A stretch of DNA of 64,000 nt, from the NCBI RefSeq assembly GCF_032917945.1, contig NZ_CP136624.1:3720001-3784000 (forward strand), given 5' to 3'. The translations under genes and the position numbers were made by a program. Shown piece after piece: positions 44,971-53,775 of this stretch (its first letter is position 1; the number at the start of each line of letters is the position of its first letter). The notes beneath the pieces are model-generated. The model saw only the letters and a program-made list of their open reading frames with translations, was not told the DNA's origin and did not search any database. Source of the DNA: Bradyrhizobium sp. sBnM-33 (GTDB lineage: Bacteria; Pseudomonadota; Alphaproteobacteria; Rhizobiales; Xanthobacteraceae).

Positions 44971-46242
44971 ATGACACGCTTGATCCATTGCCGCTCGTGT
45001 GGATCTTCCAGTCTCCACCTTATCCTCGACCTGGGACTTCAGCCGCTCGCCAATGCGCTCGTTGAGCCGAGCAACGTCGGGCAGCCTGAAGACAAGTTCC
45101 CCCTTGAGGTGATATTCTGCGAGTCATGCAGTCTCGTTCAGGTGAGCGAAACGATCCCCCCGGAAGTTTTATTTGGGAGGGATTATCCCTATTTCTCGTC
45201 CTTTCTGCCGGAGCTTCTCGAGCATAGCCGTCATCATGCGCTTGCACTGCTGCAGACTTATGCGCTTGGACGTGACAGCCTGGTCGTGGAAGTAGCCAGC
45301 AATGATGGCTACCTGCTGAAGAACTTCCTGGCTGCCGGCGTGCCTGTCCTGGGGATCGATCCCGCACAGGGGCCGGCCCAGGCCGCGCGCGACATCGGCG
45401 TCGAAACGCTGCAGGCCTTTTTCGGCGCTGATACGGCGAACCAGCTCGTTGCGGAGGGAAAGCGGGCCGATGTGATGCTGGCGAACAACGTTCTTGCGCA
45501 TGTCGAGAACATCAACGCATTTGTCGCAGGCTTCGCCATCCTGCTGGCTGACGATGGCGTCGCCGAGTTCGAATTTCCATACTTGCGCGACCTGATCGAC
45601 GCGGGAGCCTTCGATACTATCTACCACGAGCATGTCTTCTATTATTCGCTGAGGGCGCTGGACCCGTTATTCGAACGTCACGGCTTGCATCTCAACGACG
45701 TGCAGCGCATCGGCATCCACGGCGGCTCGCTTCGGCTTACGGTCGGCAGGAAGCCCGGTAAGACTAGCCGGCTCGAGGCCATGATGAGGGAGGAAGCGGA
45801 GCTCGGGATGAGCACGCTGCAATATTACAAGGGGTTCGGACAACGGGTCGCGGAACTTCGCGATGAGCTGCGGGGGCTCCTGCATGGCCTAGTCGCGAAG
45901 GGTGAACGCGTGGCAGCGTACGGTGCCGCGGCCAAGGGCGCAACCCTTCTGAACTTTGCCGGGATTGACGGCGATGTGATCGACTATGTGGTGGACCGGA
46001 ATCCACACAAGGTCGGTAGATACATGCCCGGCCTGCGCATCCCCGTCCGCCCCGTCGAGGCGCTTGCCACGGATCGCCCGGATTATCTGCTCATCCTCGC
46101 CTGGAATTTCGGGGCCGAGATCATGACTCAGCAATGCAGCTTTGCGGAGGCTGGAGGTAAATTCATCCTCCCAATCCCCCGCGCAGTCATCGTCAATGGA
46201 CCGGCGCCCCAAGACCCCAGGAAGCCCGTGACGAGCGTATGA
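44971..46242 (+). CDS. Zinc-finger class I sugar C-methyltransferase
   Basis: The 423-residue product has the three-part build of sugar C-methyltransferases (NovU/TylC3 type). An N-terminal zinc-binding part carries Cys7/Cys10 (CRSCGSS) and Cys50/Cys53 (IFCESCSLVQ). A central SAM domain has VVEVASNDGYLLKNFLAAGV, DVMLANNVLAHVENI and FEFPYLRDLI...IYHEHVFYYS. A C-terminal Methyltransf_14-like domain has VAAYGAAAKGATLLNFAGI. Such enzymes put a methyl branch at C3 of 4-keto sugar nucleotides. ATG at 44971. The next gene overlaps its stop. Confidence 0.87.
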   Translation: MTRLIHCRSCGSSSLHLILDLGLQPLANALVEPSNVGQPEDKFPLEVIFCESCSLVQVSETIPPEVLFGRDYPYFSSFLPELLEHSRHHALALLQTYALGRDSLVVEVASNDGYLLKNFLAAGVPVLGIDPAQGPAQAARDIGVETLQAFFGADTANQLVAEGKRADVMLANNVLAHVENINAFVAGFAILLADDGVAEFEFPYLRDLIDAGAFDTIYHEHVFYYSLRALDPLFERHGLHLNDVQRIGIHGGSLRLTVGRKPGKTSRLEAMMREEAELGMSTLQYYKGFGQRVAELRDELRGLLHGLVAKGERVAAYGAAAKGATLLNFAGIDGDVIDYVVDRNPHKVGRYMPGLRIPVRPVEALATDRPDYLLILAWNFGAEIMTQQCSFAEAGGKFILPIPRAVIVNGPAPQDPRKPVTSV

Positions 46243-47291
46243 TGAAAATCCTCATCACCGGAAACATGGGCTATGTAGGCCCGGTCGTCGTCCGCCATCT
46301 GCGGTCGCGCTGGCCGGATGCGGAGCTGATTGGCTTCGATAACGCCTATTTTGCGCGCTGCCTGACCACGCGGCGACCGCTTCCAGAACTCGATCTGACG
46401 GCGCAGCAGTTCGGGGACACGCGCGAGTTGCCGGCCGCGATCCTCAAGGGCGTTGATGCGGTCGTTCACCTCGCCGCCGTGTCGAACGATCCGATGGGCA
46501 AAAGCTTCGAGGAGCCGACGGATCAGATCAACTACCGCGCAAGCCGCCGCATTGCCGAAATGGCGCAGCAAGCCAGTGTCGGGCATTTCGTGTTCGCCTC
46601 AAGTTGCAGCGTCTACGGCTTCGCGGCCGGCCGGCCGATGTCGGAAACTGACGAGCTGAATCCCTTGACTGCCTATGCGCGATCGAAGATCGCAACTGAG
46701 CGCGCTCTCGCCGATACGAAGCTTGGCGAGATGGTGGTCACCTGCCTGCGTTTTGCGACGGCATGCGGCGCCTCCGACCGAATTCGCCTTGACCTCGTTC
46801 TCAACGACTTCGTCGCGAGCGCGATCGCATCGGGCGAGATCAAGGTGCTCAGCGACGGAACGCCATGGCGACCACTGATCAACGTGTCAGACATGGCCCG
46901 CGCGATCGAATGGGCTGTGCAGAGACCCGCGACATCGGGCGGCCCGTGTCTTGCGCTCAACGTCGGATCCAACGTGTGGAACTACCAAGTTGCGCAGCTG
47001 GCCGAAGCCGTCGCGCATGAGATTCCAGGAACGAGCGTGTCGATGAACCCGAACGCCGAGCCCGACCGGCGATCGTACCAGGTCGATTTCTCGCGCTTCG
47101 CCGAGCTCGCGCCGAAACACCAGCCGATCGCGACATTGCCGCAGACGGTCCAGGGTTTGCGGGACCGGCTCGTCGAGATCGGCTTCGCAGATCGCGAATT
47201 CAGGAATTCCGATCTGGTCCGGCTGAAAACTCTTGAACGCTACGTAGGCACGGGCCAGCTGACGCAAGATCTGCGCTGGGCTGAGTCATAA
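46239..47291 (+). CDS. NAD-dependent epimerase/dehydratase-type SDR protein
   Basis: An extended SDR of 350 residues: GNMGYVGPVVV (NAD-binding, 8-14), VVHLAAVSNDP, FASSCSVYG (118-127) and YARSK (Tyr146, Lys150). A substrate domain with RFATACGASDRIRLDLVLND follows. The Ser-Tyr-Lys triad is complete. It could reduce or dehydrate a sugar nucleotide. As the only SDR in the operon it might be the missing 4,6-dehydratase or the final 4-ketoreductase; sequence favours the broad epimerase/reductase group. The ATGATGA overlap with the methyltransferase shows coupling. Confidence 0.83.
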   Translation: MMKILITGNMGYVGPVVVRHLRSRWPDAELIGFDNAYFARCLTTRRPLPELDLTAQQFGDTRELPAAILKGVDAVVHLAAVSNDPMGKSFEEPTDQINYRASRRIAEMAQQASVGHFVFASSCSVYGFAAGRPMSETDELNPLTAYARSKIATERALADTKLGEMVVTCLRFATACGASDRIRLDLVLNDFVASAIASGEIKVLSDGTPWRPLINVSDMARAIEWAVQRPATSGGPCLALNVGSNVWNYQVAQLAEAVAHEIPGTSVSMNPNAEPDRRSYQVDFSRFAELAPKHQPIATLPQTVQGLRDRLVEIGFADREFRNSDLVRLKTLERYVGTGQLTQDLRWAES

Positions 47292-47308
47292 GAGCTAGAT
47301 CAAAGGGC

Positions 47309-48646
47309 ATGCGACCGATGAAGGATTCTGGATTTGTCATTCTTGGCAGCGGAGTGGCTGGCTTGGGAGCAGCGAACGCGCTGAACGAAGAAGGTATCCG
47401 GCCGCGCCTCTATGATTCACGCGCAAAGCCTGGTGGCCTGACCTCCAGCTTCGACAGCGGCGACGGGTTCGTATTCGACGAAGGTGTCCACATATCCTTC
47501 ACCGATAATCCCCGCGTTAAAGAATTGTTTGCCAAGTCAGTTGATGGCCAATACGAAGTCGGCCATGTCTATTGTAACAATTATTGGCGGGGCCATTGGA
47601 TCAAGCATCCCGCGCAGGTCAATCTTCACGGGCTGCCCGTCGCCCTCGTGGTGAATTGCATCAAGGATTTTGTTGAGGCTAGCAACAATCCGAAGCCGGT
47701 GATCCAGAACTACGAGGATTGGCTGCTCGCAGCCTTTGGCAGGACGTTTACGGAGAACTTCCCGGCTATATATACGGTCAAGTACCATACCACCGAAGCC
47801 AGGAACATGACGACGGACTGGCTCGGCCCACGCCTCTACAGGCCAAAGCTGGAGGAAGTCCTGCAGGGCGCATTGCAGCACGAGCCCTCAGATGTTTTCT
47901 ACGTAAACGAATTCCGCTACCCGAGTCACGGCGGCTTCGCGTCCTTCCTGAACCATTTCATCCCGATGGCCGAGATTTTGTGCAATCACGAAGTGACGCA
48001 AATCGATCCGAAGCAACGCGAGCTGACGTTCCGCAATGGATCGAAAGCGCCGTACGAGAATCTGATCTCTTCGATCCCGCTTCCCAAGGTCGTGCCGCTG
48101 ATCAAGGGCGCCCCGAAGGATGTGTTGGACGCCGCCGCCCTTCTCGCCTGTTCGCAGGTGGCCGTCGTCAACATCGGTCTCAACCGCCGGGTTGAAGTGA
48201 AGCCGCAATGGTCCTACTTCTATGACGAGGACATTCCCTTCGCCCGCGTTAGCCATCGTGGAAACCTCTCGCCCAACAACGTGCCGCCCGGCTGCAGTGG
48301 CTTCCAGTGCGAGATCTATTTCAGCGACAAGTACCGCCCGCTGACCGGCAAGCCGGAGGACTGGATCGAGCCTGCGATTGACGGCCTGATCAAATGCGGG
48401 CTCGTCAAGGATCGCTCTGAGATCATCCACAAAAGCTGCATGTGGCTGCCCTTCGGCAACATCATCTTCGACCATGACCGGCCAAAGGCGCTGGCGATCG
48501 TGCACGGGTATCTCGACGATGTCGACGTGCGCTATTGCGGCCGTTTCGGCGACTGGGGTTATATCTGGACCGATCATGCCTTCCTCAGCGGCGAACGCGC
48601 GGCTAAAGGCGCATTGCGAGGCGTGAAAACGGAAGCCGTTACTTGA
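47309..48646 (+). CDS. FAD-dependent oxidoreductase, UDP-galactopyranose-mutase-like
   Basis: The 445-residue product starts with the Rossmann motif FVILGSGVAGLGAANALN (GxGxxG at 13-18) and the acidic end of strand 2 (RLYDSRAKPGGLTSSF). Later come LISSIPLPKVVPLI and a C-terminal WGYIWTDHAFLSGERAAKGA that closes the FAD site. It is in the protoporphyrinogen-oxidase-like group. In the sugar operon it may act on the sugar nucleotide, for instance a redox-neutral ring change. Start at 47309, or four codons later at Met4 (47318). It lies 17 bases after the SDR gene. Confidence 0.8.
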   Translation: MRPMKDSGFVILGSGVAGLGAANALNEEGIRPRLYDSRAKPGGLTSSFDSGDGFVFDEGVHISFTDNPRVKELFAKSVDGQYEVGHVYCNNYWRGHWIKHPAQVNLHGLPVALVVNCIKDFVEASNNPKPVIQNYEDWLLAAFGRTFTENFPAIYTVKYHTTEARNMTTDWLGPRLYRPKLEEVLQGALQHEPSDVFYVNEFRYPSHGGFASFLNHFIPMAEILCNHEVTQIDPKQRELTFRNGSKAPYENLISSIPLPKVVPLIKGAPKDVLDAAALLACSQVAVVNIGLNRRVEVKPQWSYFYDEDIPFARVSHRGNLSPNNVPPGCSGFQCEIYFSDKYRPLTGKPEDWIEPAIDGLIKCGLVKDRSEIIHKSCMWLPFGNIIFDHDRPKALAIVHGYLDDVDVRYCGRFGDWGYIWTDHAFLSGERAAKGALRGVKTEAVT

Positions 48647-48766
48647 CCTCGTCCGGCGTGAAAGTGTCTGCGCGGCAAACATCAACAATCTTGTCACTGA
48701 CGCTTGCCCGGTTTGAACCGTCAGTGTCGTTGCAATCCCCCCGACAAGGTCGAACTCTGGATTGGC

Positions 48767-49714
48767 TCAATGGGCGGGACCATCGACTCCGATGTAGGTG
48801 CGGCCTTCGCCAATGCCGTCCTTCGCGGCGCGAAGTTGTCTTGGCCGGTAATCCATCATCGTCGCCGCGCGCAGCAGCGATCCCATGGCGGTGCGGAACG
48901 TCTGTGCATTTCTGGCCCGGAATGAGGAAGCCAGGAGCGATAGACCATTTACGATGCGGGAAGAAGGTCCACCGAGGAAACCCCCTCCGCGCAGCACCCC
49001 GCCATAGACCACCATGCCCACCAGTTCGCTGCCGTGCAGTTCCATGACCTCCTTCAGTTCGACCCGAGGATCGGCCTTCATCGCCTTGAACGAGGCGTAT
49101 ATTGCGCCCGTCTCGAACGGACGCGTGTGCACCACGGAGACTTCGTCAAGAACAGCGGCGCGAAACGGAGGATCTGCCATCAGCAACGCCCAGATGTGAT
49201 CGATGCCCCAACCCGTGAAGTGCTTCTCGACATACGGCAGCAAATCGCGAAGGTACGACGCCTTTATGCATGGCGCCATTGGTTCGATGTAGTTGATGAA
49301 GCGCAGCTTGAAGGCGGGGCACTTGAGCAGGATGGGATGGGAATAATAGCTGGAAGGGTCCAAGGCGGGCTGCGCTATATACAAATTGTAATGACGGCAA
49401 AGCCCAAAAATTCTGCCTATGTCACCGGTCTGGAATACCAGATCATCGTCCGGAAAAAACACATATTCATACTGGTCCAGTAGCCCGGGACTGTCGCGAA
49501 AGAAACGGAAAACGCTGTCCCACTTCGTGCCGCGATCCACCGAGAGAGGAAAGTCTCCTTGAGTGAAGGCAGCATTATCGTCGAGATAAGTGCTGAGCTG
49601 CAGATCCCAATTACGATTGCTCAGATCCGGTGGAGCCCAGTTCCTGTGCAGAGAGCCTTTTCCGACGCGGGCAAAAACGAGATCGCGTTTGGAACCTGAA
49701 CCTTCTAGTTCCAA
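48767..49714 (-). CDS. DUF707 protein, glycosyltransferase-like
   Basis: The 315-residue product starts in MELEGSGSKRDLVFARVGKG and SLHRNW, typical of DUF707. It has a WDSVFRFFRDSPGLLDQYEY helix followed by VFFPDDDLVF, a DxD-type metal site. HFTGWGIDHIWALLMADPPF follows, with a conserved GWGxD. The family has a GT-A-like fold and probable transferase activity; the acceptor is not known. It converges with the FAD gene and closes the second locus. It is intact, unlike the sugar genes to its right. Confidence 0.72.
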   Translation of the reverse strand: MELEGSGSKRDLVFARVGKGSLHRNWAPPDLSNRNWDLQLSTYLDDNAAFTQGDFPLSVDRGTKWDSVFRFFRDSPGLLDQYEYVFFPDDDLVFQTGDIGRIFGLCRHYNLYIAQPALDPSSYYSHPILLKCPAFKLRFINYIEPMAPCIKASYLRDLLPYVEKHFTGWGIDHIWALLMADPPFRAAVLDEVSVVHTRPFETGAIYASFKAMKADPRVELKEVMELHGSELVGMVVYGGVLRGGGFLGGPSSRIVNGLSLLASSFRARNAQTFRTAMGSLLRAATMMDYRPRQLRAAKDGIGEGRTYIGVDGPAH

Positions 49715-49879
49715 CTGTGCCTCCCTTCCGCGTCATTCACAACATCATTTGGCTGCCACACAGCAACAATGCTACGCGTGGCTGACACCCAAGGTCAAGG
49801 TTTCACCTTTTTTTCATTATTGTCATGATTTCTCGTGGCCAGGGAAACAGGCCTTGCTGCACATGTCGGCTTGCAGATC

Positions 49880-50915
49880 TTCCGATTGGCTGGTCTGCCG
49901 GCTATCAGACCACCCCCCGGATGGGGCGCAGCGCTTTGTGGCGCGCCTCCATATTGAGGGCAGCCTGACGGGCCGCATCCCGGCGTGTTCGCGTTCAGGC
50001 GCGACAGATCTTTTGCTTCGCCAAAGGGCCGCTGACCTCGGCTGGATCCGCAAGGCCGGGACATGGCAATGAAGGGGCTCGATGATCTTTTGGCGAAGGC
50101 CAACGGCCGCGATCGCTGCCCTGGCTTTGTTCATATGCTCGATCCGAATGGGTCTGCGATCAATTCCGCGCGCGATACCTATGACCCACGATGTGTTCTA
50201 TACGCTTCGGTTGACCAACGATGCGCAGGTTCGAAATGAGATCGGATCCCTGCTTTAGCTTCCTCGATGACAGCTTGCGATCCTCGCATGGCGGCTTAAC
50301 CGAGGGAATTCAGCAACGATGCCGCGCCGGTAGAATCCGCAGATGCATCTGTTCGGGAGATGATCGCAATTCGACGCAACCGGGGATCCAGTGTTCAGGG
50401 ATCGCGCCGGCGAATTACACGGCGCTCCGCTGCAAACCTCTACGATGCACGACGTCAGGTTCTCGGTGAACATTTCGAGGAGGACTCATCTAGAATAGAG
50501 CCCGTCAATGTTGAACCGGGCATCAGGCGGAATGGTGGCTGCTCACCGGTTTCAAAACGGTTCACAAGCTGTCCAGCCGCCCGGCATCTCTCGCAGCTGC
50601 TTACCTCGGCCTTGCGATATCGCTATGATGTGACGGGCTGCGTGTTCGACGAGGGCGACTTAGAAGGGAATATCGGTAAGTTCACCCGGCCTCAGACGGA
50701 AATCCCATGGCGTGGATCTCGCCAGGCCAAGTGGGAGAGCAGGGGGGCTGACGAAGCACGTGAGGCCCTTGCTCGCTGTATGGACACTATCTGCGCCATC
50801 CCGTTTGGGTCGCTGGTATGACCAGTTTGATGGGGACGGCCAACTTGGTTGACTTCATTCCGGCCTCTTTATTTTATCATGTTCTCCTGCGCCATCGCTG
50901 AAGCGGAGCGGGTTG
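49880..50915 (+). pseudogene. AGE-family sugar epimerase/isomerase, eroded
   Basis: The N-acylglucosamine 2-epimerase family interconverts N-acetylglucosamine/N-acetylmannosamine or mannose/fructose-type sugars. Conserved pieces appear in order but in different frames: RVRVQARQIFCFAKG (about 49983), MKGLDDLLAKANGRDRCPGF and VHMLDPNGSAINSARDTYD (50069 on), then HDVFYTLRLTNDAQVRNEIG, LDDSLRSSHGGLTEG and YDARRQVLGEHFEEDSSRIE. They continue with ALRYRYDVTGCVFDEGDLEG and WYDQFDGDGQ to about 50915. At least four frameshifts and several stops show that it is dead. Such genes often pair with mannose-1-phosphate genes in polysaccharide loci. Confidence 0.7.
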
Positions 50916-51109
50916 TTGGCTGACACTCCAGCTTGAAAAATGAAAATGAACAAGAACAGCACTCCGGTCATTCCTTGATCGATGTGACCGCCTTTACCTT
51001 ACTTTGTTTCTGGTCCGATCTGCTTTCTGAAAAGTAGACGGGGGATGCTCAGCGTCAAACCTGCTATCGAGATTCAACTTTGAAGAGTTCTAACGGCGGA
51101 GTTGACGGA

Positions 51110-52181
51110 AGGTCGATTTGGACCATCAACGGCCGCTTCATGACCCAAGGGACGACCGGCGATTAATGCTATGCGCATCAAATGGTTCTCTCGCTTGACG
51201 AATATCCTCCGAAGACGCCATGTCGCCAGGCGGCTTGGATTTCGACTTATACCCGTGCGGACGCAAGATGTGCGCTTTCGCAGATCGATGTTCGGCAAAC
51301 AAAATTCGCTCGGGTCATGCCTAGGACCAATTGGTTCTGCCTTGGTATGGAACATCCGGCGTCCTGAGCCTTGGAAATTTCGGTCCGGCGCTGGCGCGAC
51401 ATCATATCATTCACGATGCAAATCCGTTCATCCAGCCGGAAAGCTACTCACGCGCCGTCGGCATGGCTTATTGCACATTGCTGCCGTTGATCGGCAGGCG
51501 AGTCAGCAGGGTCGCGACCGTGTCGTACTTTTCCGCAGATATGTTGGTCATATATCACGGGAAAACATCTTCATCGCGCTCAACGGCCACGAGCACGCGC
51601 TGCGATGGGACGCGAAGCGGGCAGAAATTCCACTCCTCAAGGTTTTGAAGCGTCCTTATATACTTTTGCTCGGCAGCAGCGCGAAGCACAAGAACGTCCA
51701 TGTCATCCTCGAGCAGGCTCGGGGACTTGATACGGTGGCAGCGAACCTGTCGTCATCGCGCGACATCGAGCATTTTTTCTGTGCATGCGCCCGACTATCA
51801 GCGATCCAACATTAATCACGCCGGCCCTCTTGGCGACGACGATCTGGCCGCGCTCTTCGAAGGCGCGCTATGGCTGGCGTTCCCTTCCAACACGGAGGGA
51901 TTTAAGATTCCACTGTTGGAGGCAAGGCAGCTGTTGCCCCGTCATCTCGTGTCAATGCGGCAAGTCTGATGAACGTCGGAGGGAATGCGATTGCTTACGT
52001 GGCCCGACGACGGCGATGGCTGGCGGCCGCGATCATAGTTTGTCACGGACTGAAGGCCGTCGTGCGACAATGCCGAAAAAGGGCGGCGCTGTTTTCCCGG
52101 AAATCCAGTGCGCAAATCTATCTCGCGGAAATCATGCGTCTAATAAGGGAGGTTGCCCCGCAAAGCCGGGCCGGCGTCTGA
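51110..52181 (+). pseudogene. GT4 glycosyltransferase, eroded paralogue of the fusion enzyme's first half
   Basis: Pieces in order: IWTINGRFMTQGTTG (51114), LVLPWYGTSGVLSLGNFGPA, then IHDANPFIQPESYSRAV and LIGRRVSRVATVSYFSADML, NGHEHALRWDAKRAEIPLLK, RPYILLLGSSAKHKNVHVIL, DDLAALFEGALWLAFPSNTE and ALFSRKSSAQIYLAEIMR. These follow the same order as the GT4 half of 36678-38708 (NGRFLTQPMTG, IHDANVFIEPKSYS, NGHEHALAW). Frames change several times between about 51160, 51550, 51730 and 51969. The product cannot be made as one chain. Confidence 0.75.
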
Positions 52182-52182
52182 T

Positions 52183-52377
52183 TTACCTCAGCAACACAAG
52201 CCAAGCGATTATTGCCCACACCGAAATGCTGATGGCGAGGGCCTGGATCCACGGCCATGGTGACGAGTATCGGAGGCCGGGCGCGCGTCGGGCTTTCGTT
52301 ACGATCACACCGTCGGCTTGATCAACAACGCTGATTGCTGATCGAGCATCGAAATAGCCGAATTTAGACTCTGACAT
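52183..52377 (-). CDS. Small single-pass membrane protein
   Basis: The 64-residue product has a polar N-terminus (MSESKFGYFDARSAISVVDQ) and a C-terminal helix (WIQALAISISVWAIIAWLVL). Arg/Lys before the helix predict a cytoplasmic N-terminus. The ATG at 52375-52377 was chosen because the upstream frame (to 52398) adds unlikely residues. Same plan and length as the protein at 15079-15273 but without obvious identity. Function unknown. Confidence 0.45.
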   Translation of the reverse strand: MSESKFGYFDARSAISVVDQADGVIVTKARRAPGLRYSSPWPWIQALAISISVWAIIAWLVLLR

Positions 52378-52680
52378 CGGCCGTCCCTCGCCGCACAAGC
52401 TTTGTCAGTCAAGGGGAAAACTAAAGCGTAAACAAAATGTTCCAGGCGCGGCCGATATCGGGCCATTTTGAGAGGACGGCTCGGACCAACGCTTTTCGAG
52501 TACATCAGGCTGACGGTTTTACGGCTTATCGGCAATCTCTGCGCTTTTTTGGCCGCTGTTTCAGCCACAAAATTGCGAGGCTAGCACATCGAGCATCTCA
52601 AACCGGTTTCTGATCGCCTGGTAAGAAAGCGAGATCGCCACCTGCCTTGCCGTGTAATGAGGCGACGCGCTAGGAAAATC

Positions 52681-52908
52681 ATGACAACCGGCACTGTCAA
52701 ACCATTTAGCCCGTCCAAGCGATATGGTTTTATTCGATTAGATGCGGATGGTCGGGACATTTTTGTTCATATTTCGCGCGGGCGGCAGGCCGGCCTGGCA
52801 GGCCTACGCCAAGGTCAGAAAGTATATTTGACATCTACGACAGTCAGGGTAAGGGGCTGGCAAGAATCTGAGGCTGAACCGGTGATTAAGGTCGCCTCGG
52901 AACGGTAG
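52681..52908 (+). CDS. Cold-shock domain protein
   Basis: The 75-residue product is a single OB-fold domain. MTTGTVKPFSPSKRYGFIRL contains the RNP1-like element (YGFIRLD) and RDIFVHISRGRQAGLAGLRQ contains the RNP2-like element (IFVHIS). Cold-shock proteins bind single-stranded RNA/DNA. Compared with CspA, KGFGFI is changed to RYGFIR and the C-terminal strand (VRVRGWQESEAEPVIKVASE) is slightly longer, as in alphaproteobacterial variants. The ATG at 52681 is used. It is followed 35 bases later by a small hypothetical gene, perhaps in the same transcript. Confidence 0.8.
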   Translation: MTTGTVKPFSPSKRYGFIRLDADGRDIFVHISRGRQAGLAGLRQGQKVYLTSTTVRVRGWQESEAEPVIKVASER

Positions 52909-52943
52909 ATCCAGAGTGCGATCCTCGAAACCGGGGGAGCGAA

Positions 52944-53219
52944 ATGAGATTTGCAATGATAAAGAAGGCCAGCCCAAAACGCACGCTGATTCGGCGCGCG
53001 GCTTTGGAGAGAGCTCTTGCGGAAAGGATCAGAGCCAGTGATCCAAGGTGCGAGGGTTTCCTAGAAATCTTTGTTGAGCGTGTTGTTCCGGTATCGCACG
53101 GCGGTGCAAATTGGACCGTCAAAGGCGTAAAATATGGGAAAGCGGAGCGCGATCAATGCAACATTGCGATCGCTCGTTGTACCGAAGAGAGCCAACTCGA
53201 GTTCGAAATCTCGGATTGA
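52944..53219 (+). CDS. Small hypothetical protein, paralogue of the C-terminal domain at 59694-60284
   Basis: The 91-residue product contains ALAERIRASDPRCEGFLEIF, then VERVVPVSHGGANWTVKGVK and YGKAERDQCNIAIARCTEES with a final LEFEISD. The pattern L..xI..xxPxCExFxxIxVxRxxPxSxxxxNWxxxGxKxGKAxR is shared with the C-terminus of the larger protein at 59694-60284, so the two are paralogues. Start at the ATG 52944 with GGGGGAG nearby. No known function. Confidence 0.6.
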   Translation: MRFAMIKKASPKRTLIRRAALERALAERIRASDPRCEGFLEIFVERVVPVSHGGANWTVKGVKYGKAERDQCNIAIARCTEESQLEFEISD

Positions 53220-53245
53220 TATCCGCCGCCGTGCGCCCTCCGGGA

Positions 53246-53567
53246 TCAATTTTCGAAGGCTATGCCGGTAGAACCGCGCCACCGCCAAACAAGACGGCAC
53301 TTGCGCACGGTATGAAAATTATAAGGAAAGTTCAAACTTCAGCGGCAGTAGATTGACGCGAGCTAGTTCAATCCGTGCGCCCGCATTGGTGATGTTTCTC
53401 ACCTGGCAAGCAAATACACCGGGTTTAGCGCTAAAGAACAACAGTGCCGTCTTCGACATTGTAGTTCTGCCAACCAGGCGTTTCTCAATCAGCTCGCTCT
53501 TCCGCGAACTCGACGAACTTCTTGTAGATCCAATGCCGGCCGTCGTGGCGTCGCCAAACTTTTCCAT
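53246..53567 (-). pseudogene. PilZ-domain protein with a single frameshift
   Basis: The 5' frame reads EKRLVGRTTMSKTALLFFSA, then KPGVFACQVRNITNAGARIE and LPLKFELSL before a stop at 53319. One base later the sequence continues NFHTVRKCRLVWRWRGSTGI and AFEN followed by TGA (53246-53248). Joined, this is a complete PilZ-type domain of the short kind (c-di-GMP-related) usual in Bradyrhizobium. A single extra base near 53315 explains the break; a sequencing error is possible. The true start is uncertain and lies near 53490-53567. Confidence 0.65.
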
Positions 53568-53775
53568 GCACTAGTCGGCCCGTAATCGATCTTCGCGGCA
53601 TGACGATGGCCCATAGATGCCAGACCTGCATCCATGACGCAGCTGGATCTAAGCTCCCCGGCAAACGGTTGTTCTCGCCTTGTGCAATCATCTGTAAAGC
53701 TCGCTGCGAAAGAGCCGCCAGGGGCATTTGTTTTACTGGAAGGCTCGCCAAGATGGATTCGGAAACGTGCGCCAA
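53485..53775 (-). CDS. Hypothetical protein overlapping the PilZ gene start
   Basis: The frame of 96 codons opens with TTG and contains WMQVWHLWAIVMPRRSITGR and LVHGKVWRRHDGRHWIYKKF, then VEFAEERAD. The Trp/Arg-rich C-terminus looks protein-like and is of a type I recall from Bradyrhizobium hypothetical proteins. No good ribosome binding site is seen at 53775 or at the inner Met17 (53727). Its 3' end overlaps the start area of the PilZ gene on the same strand, so the two may be coupled. Function unknown. Confidence 0.4.
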   Translation of the reverse strand: MAHVSESILASLPVKQMPLAALSQRALQMIAQGENNRLPGSLDPAASWMQVWHLWAIVMPRRSITGRLVHGKVWRRHDGRHWIYKKFVEFAEERAD

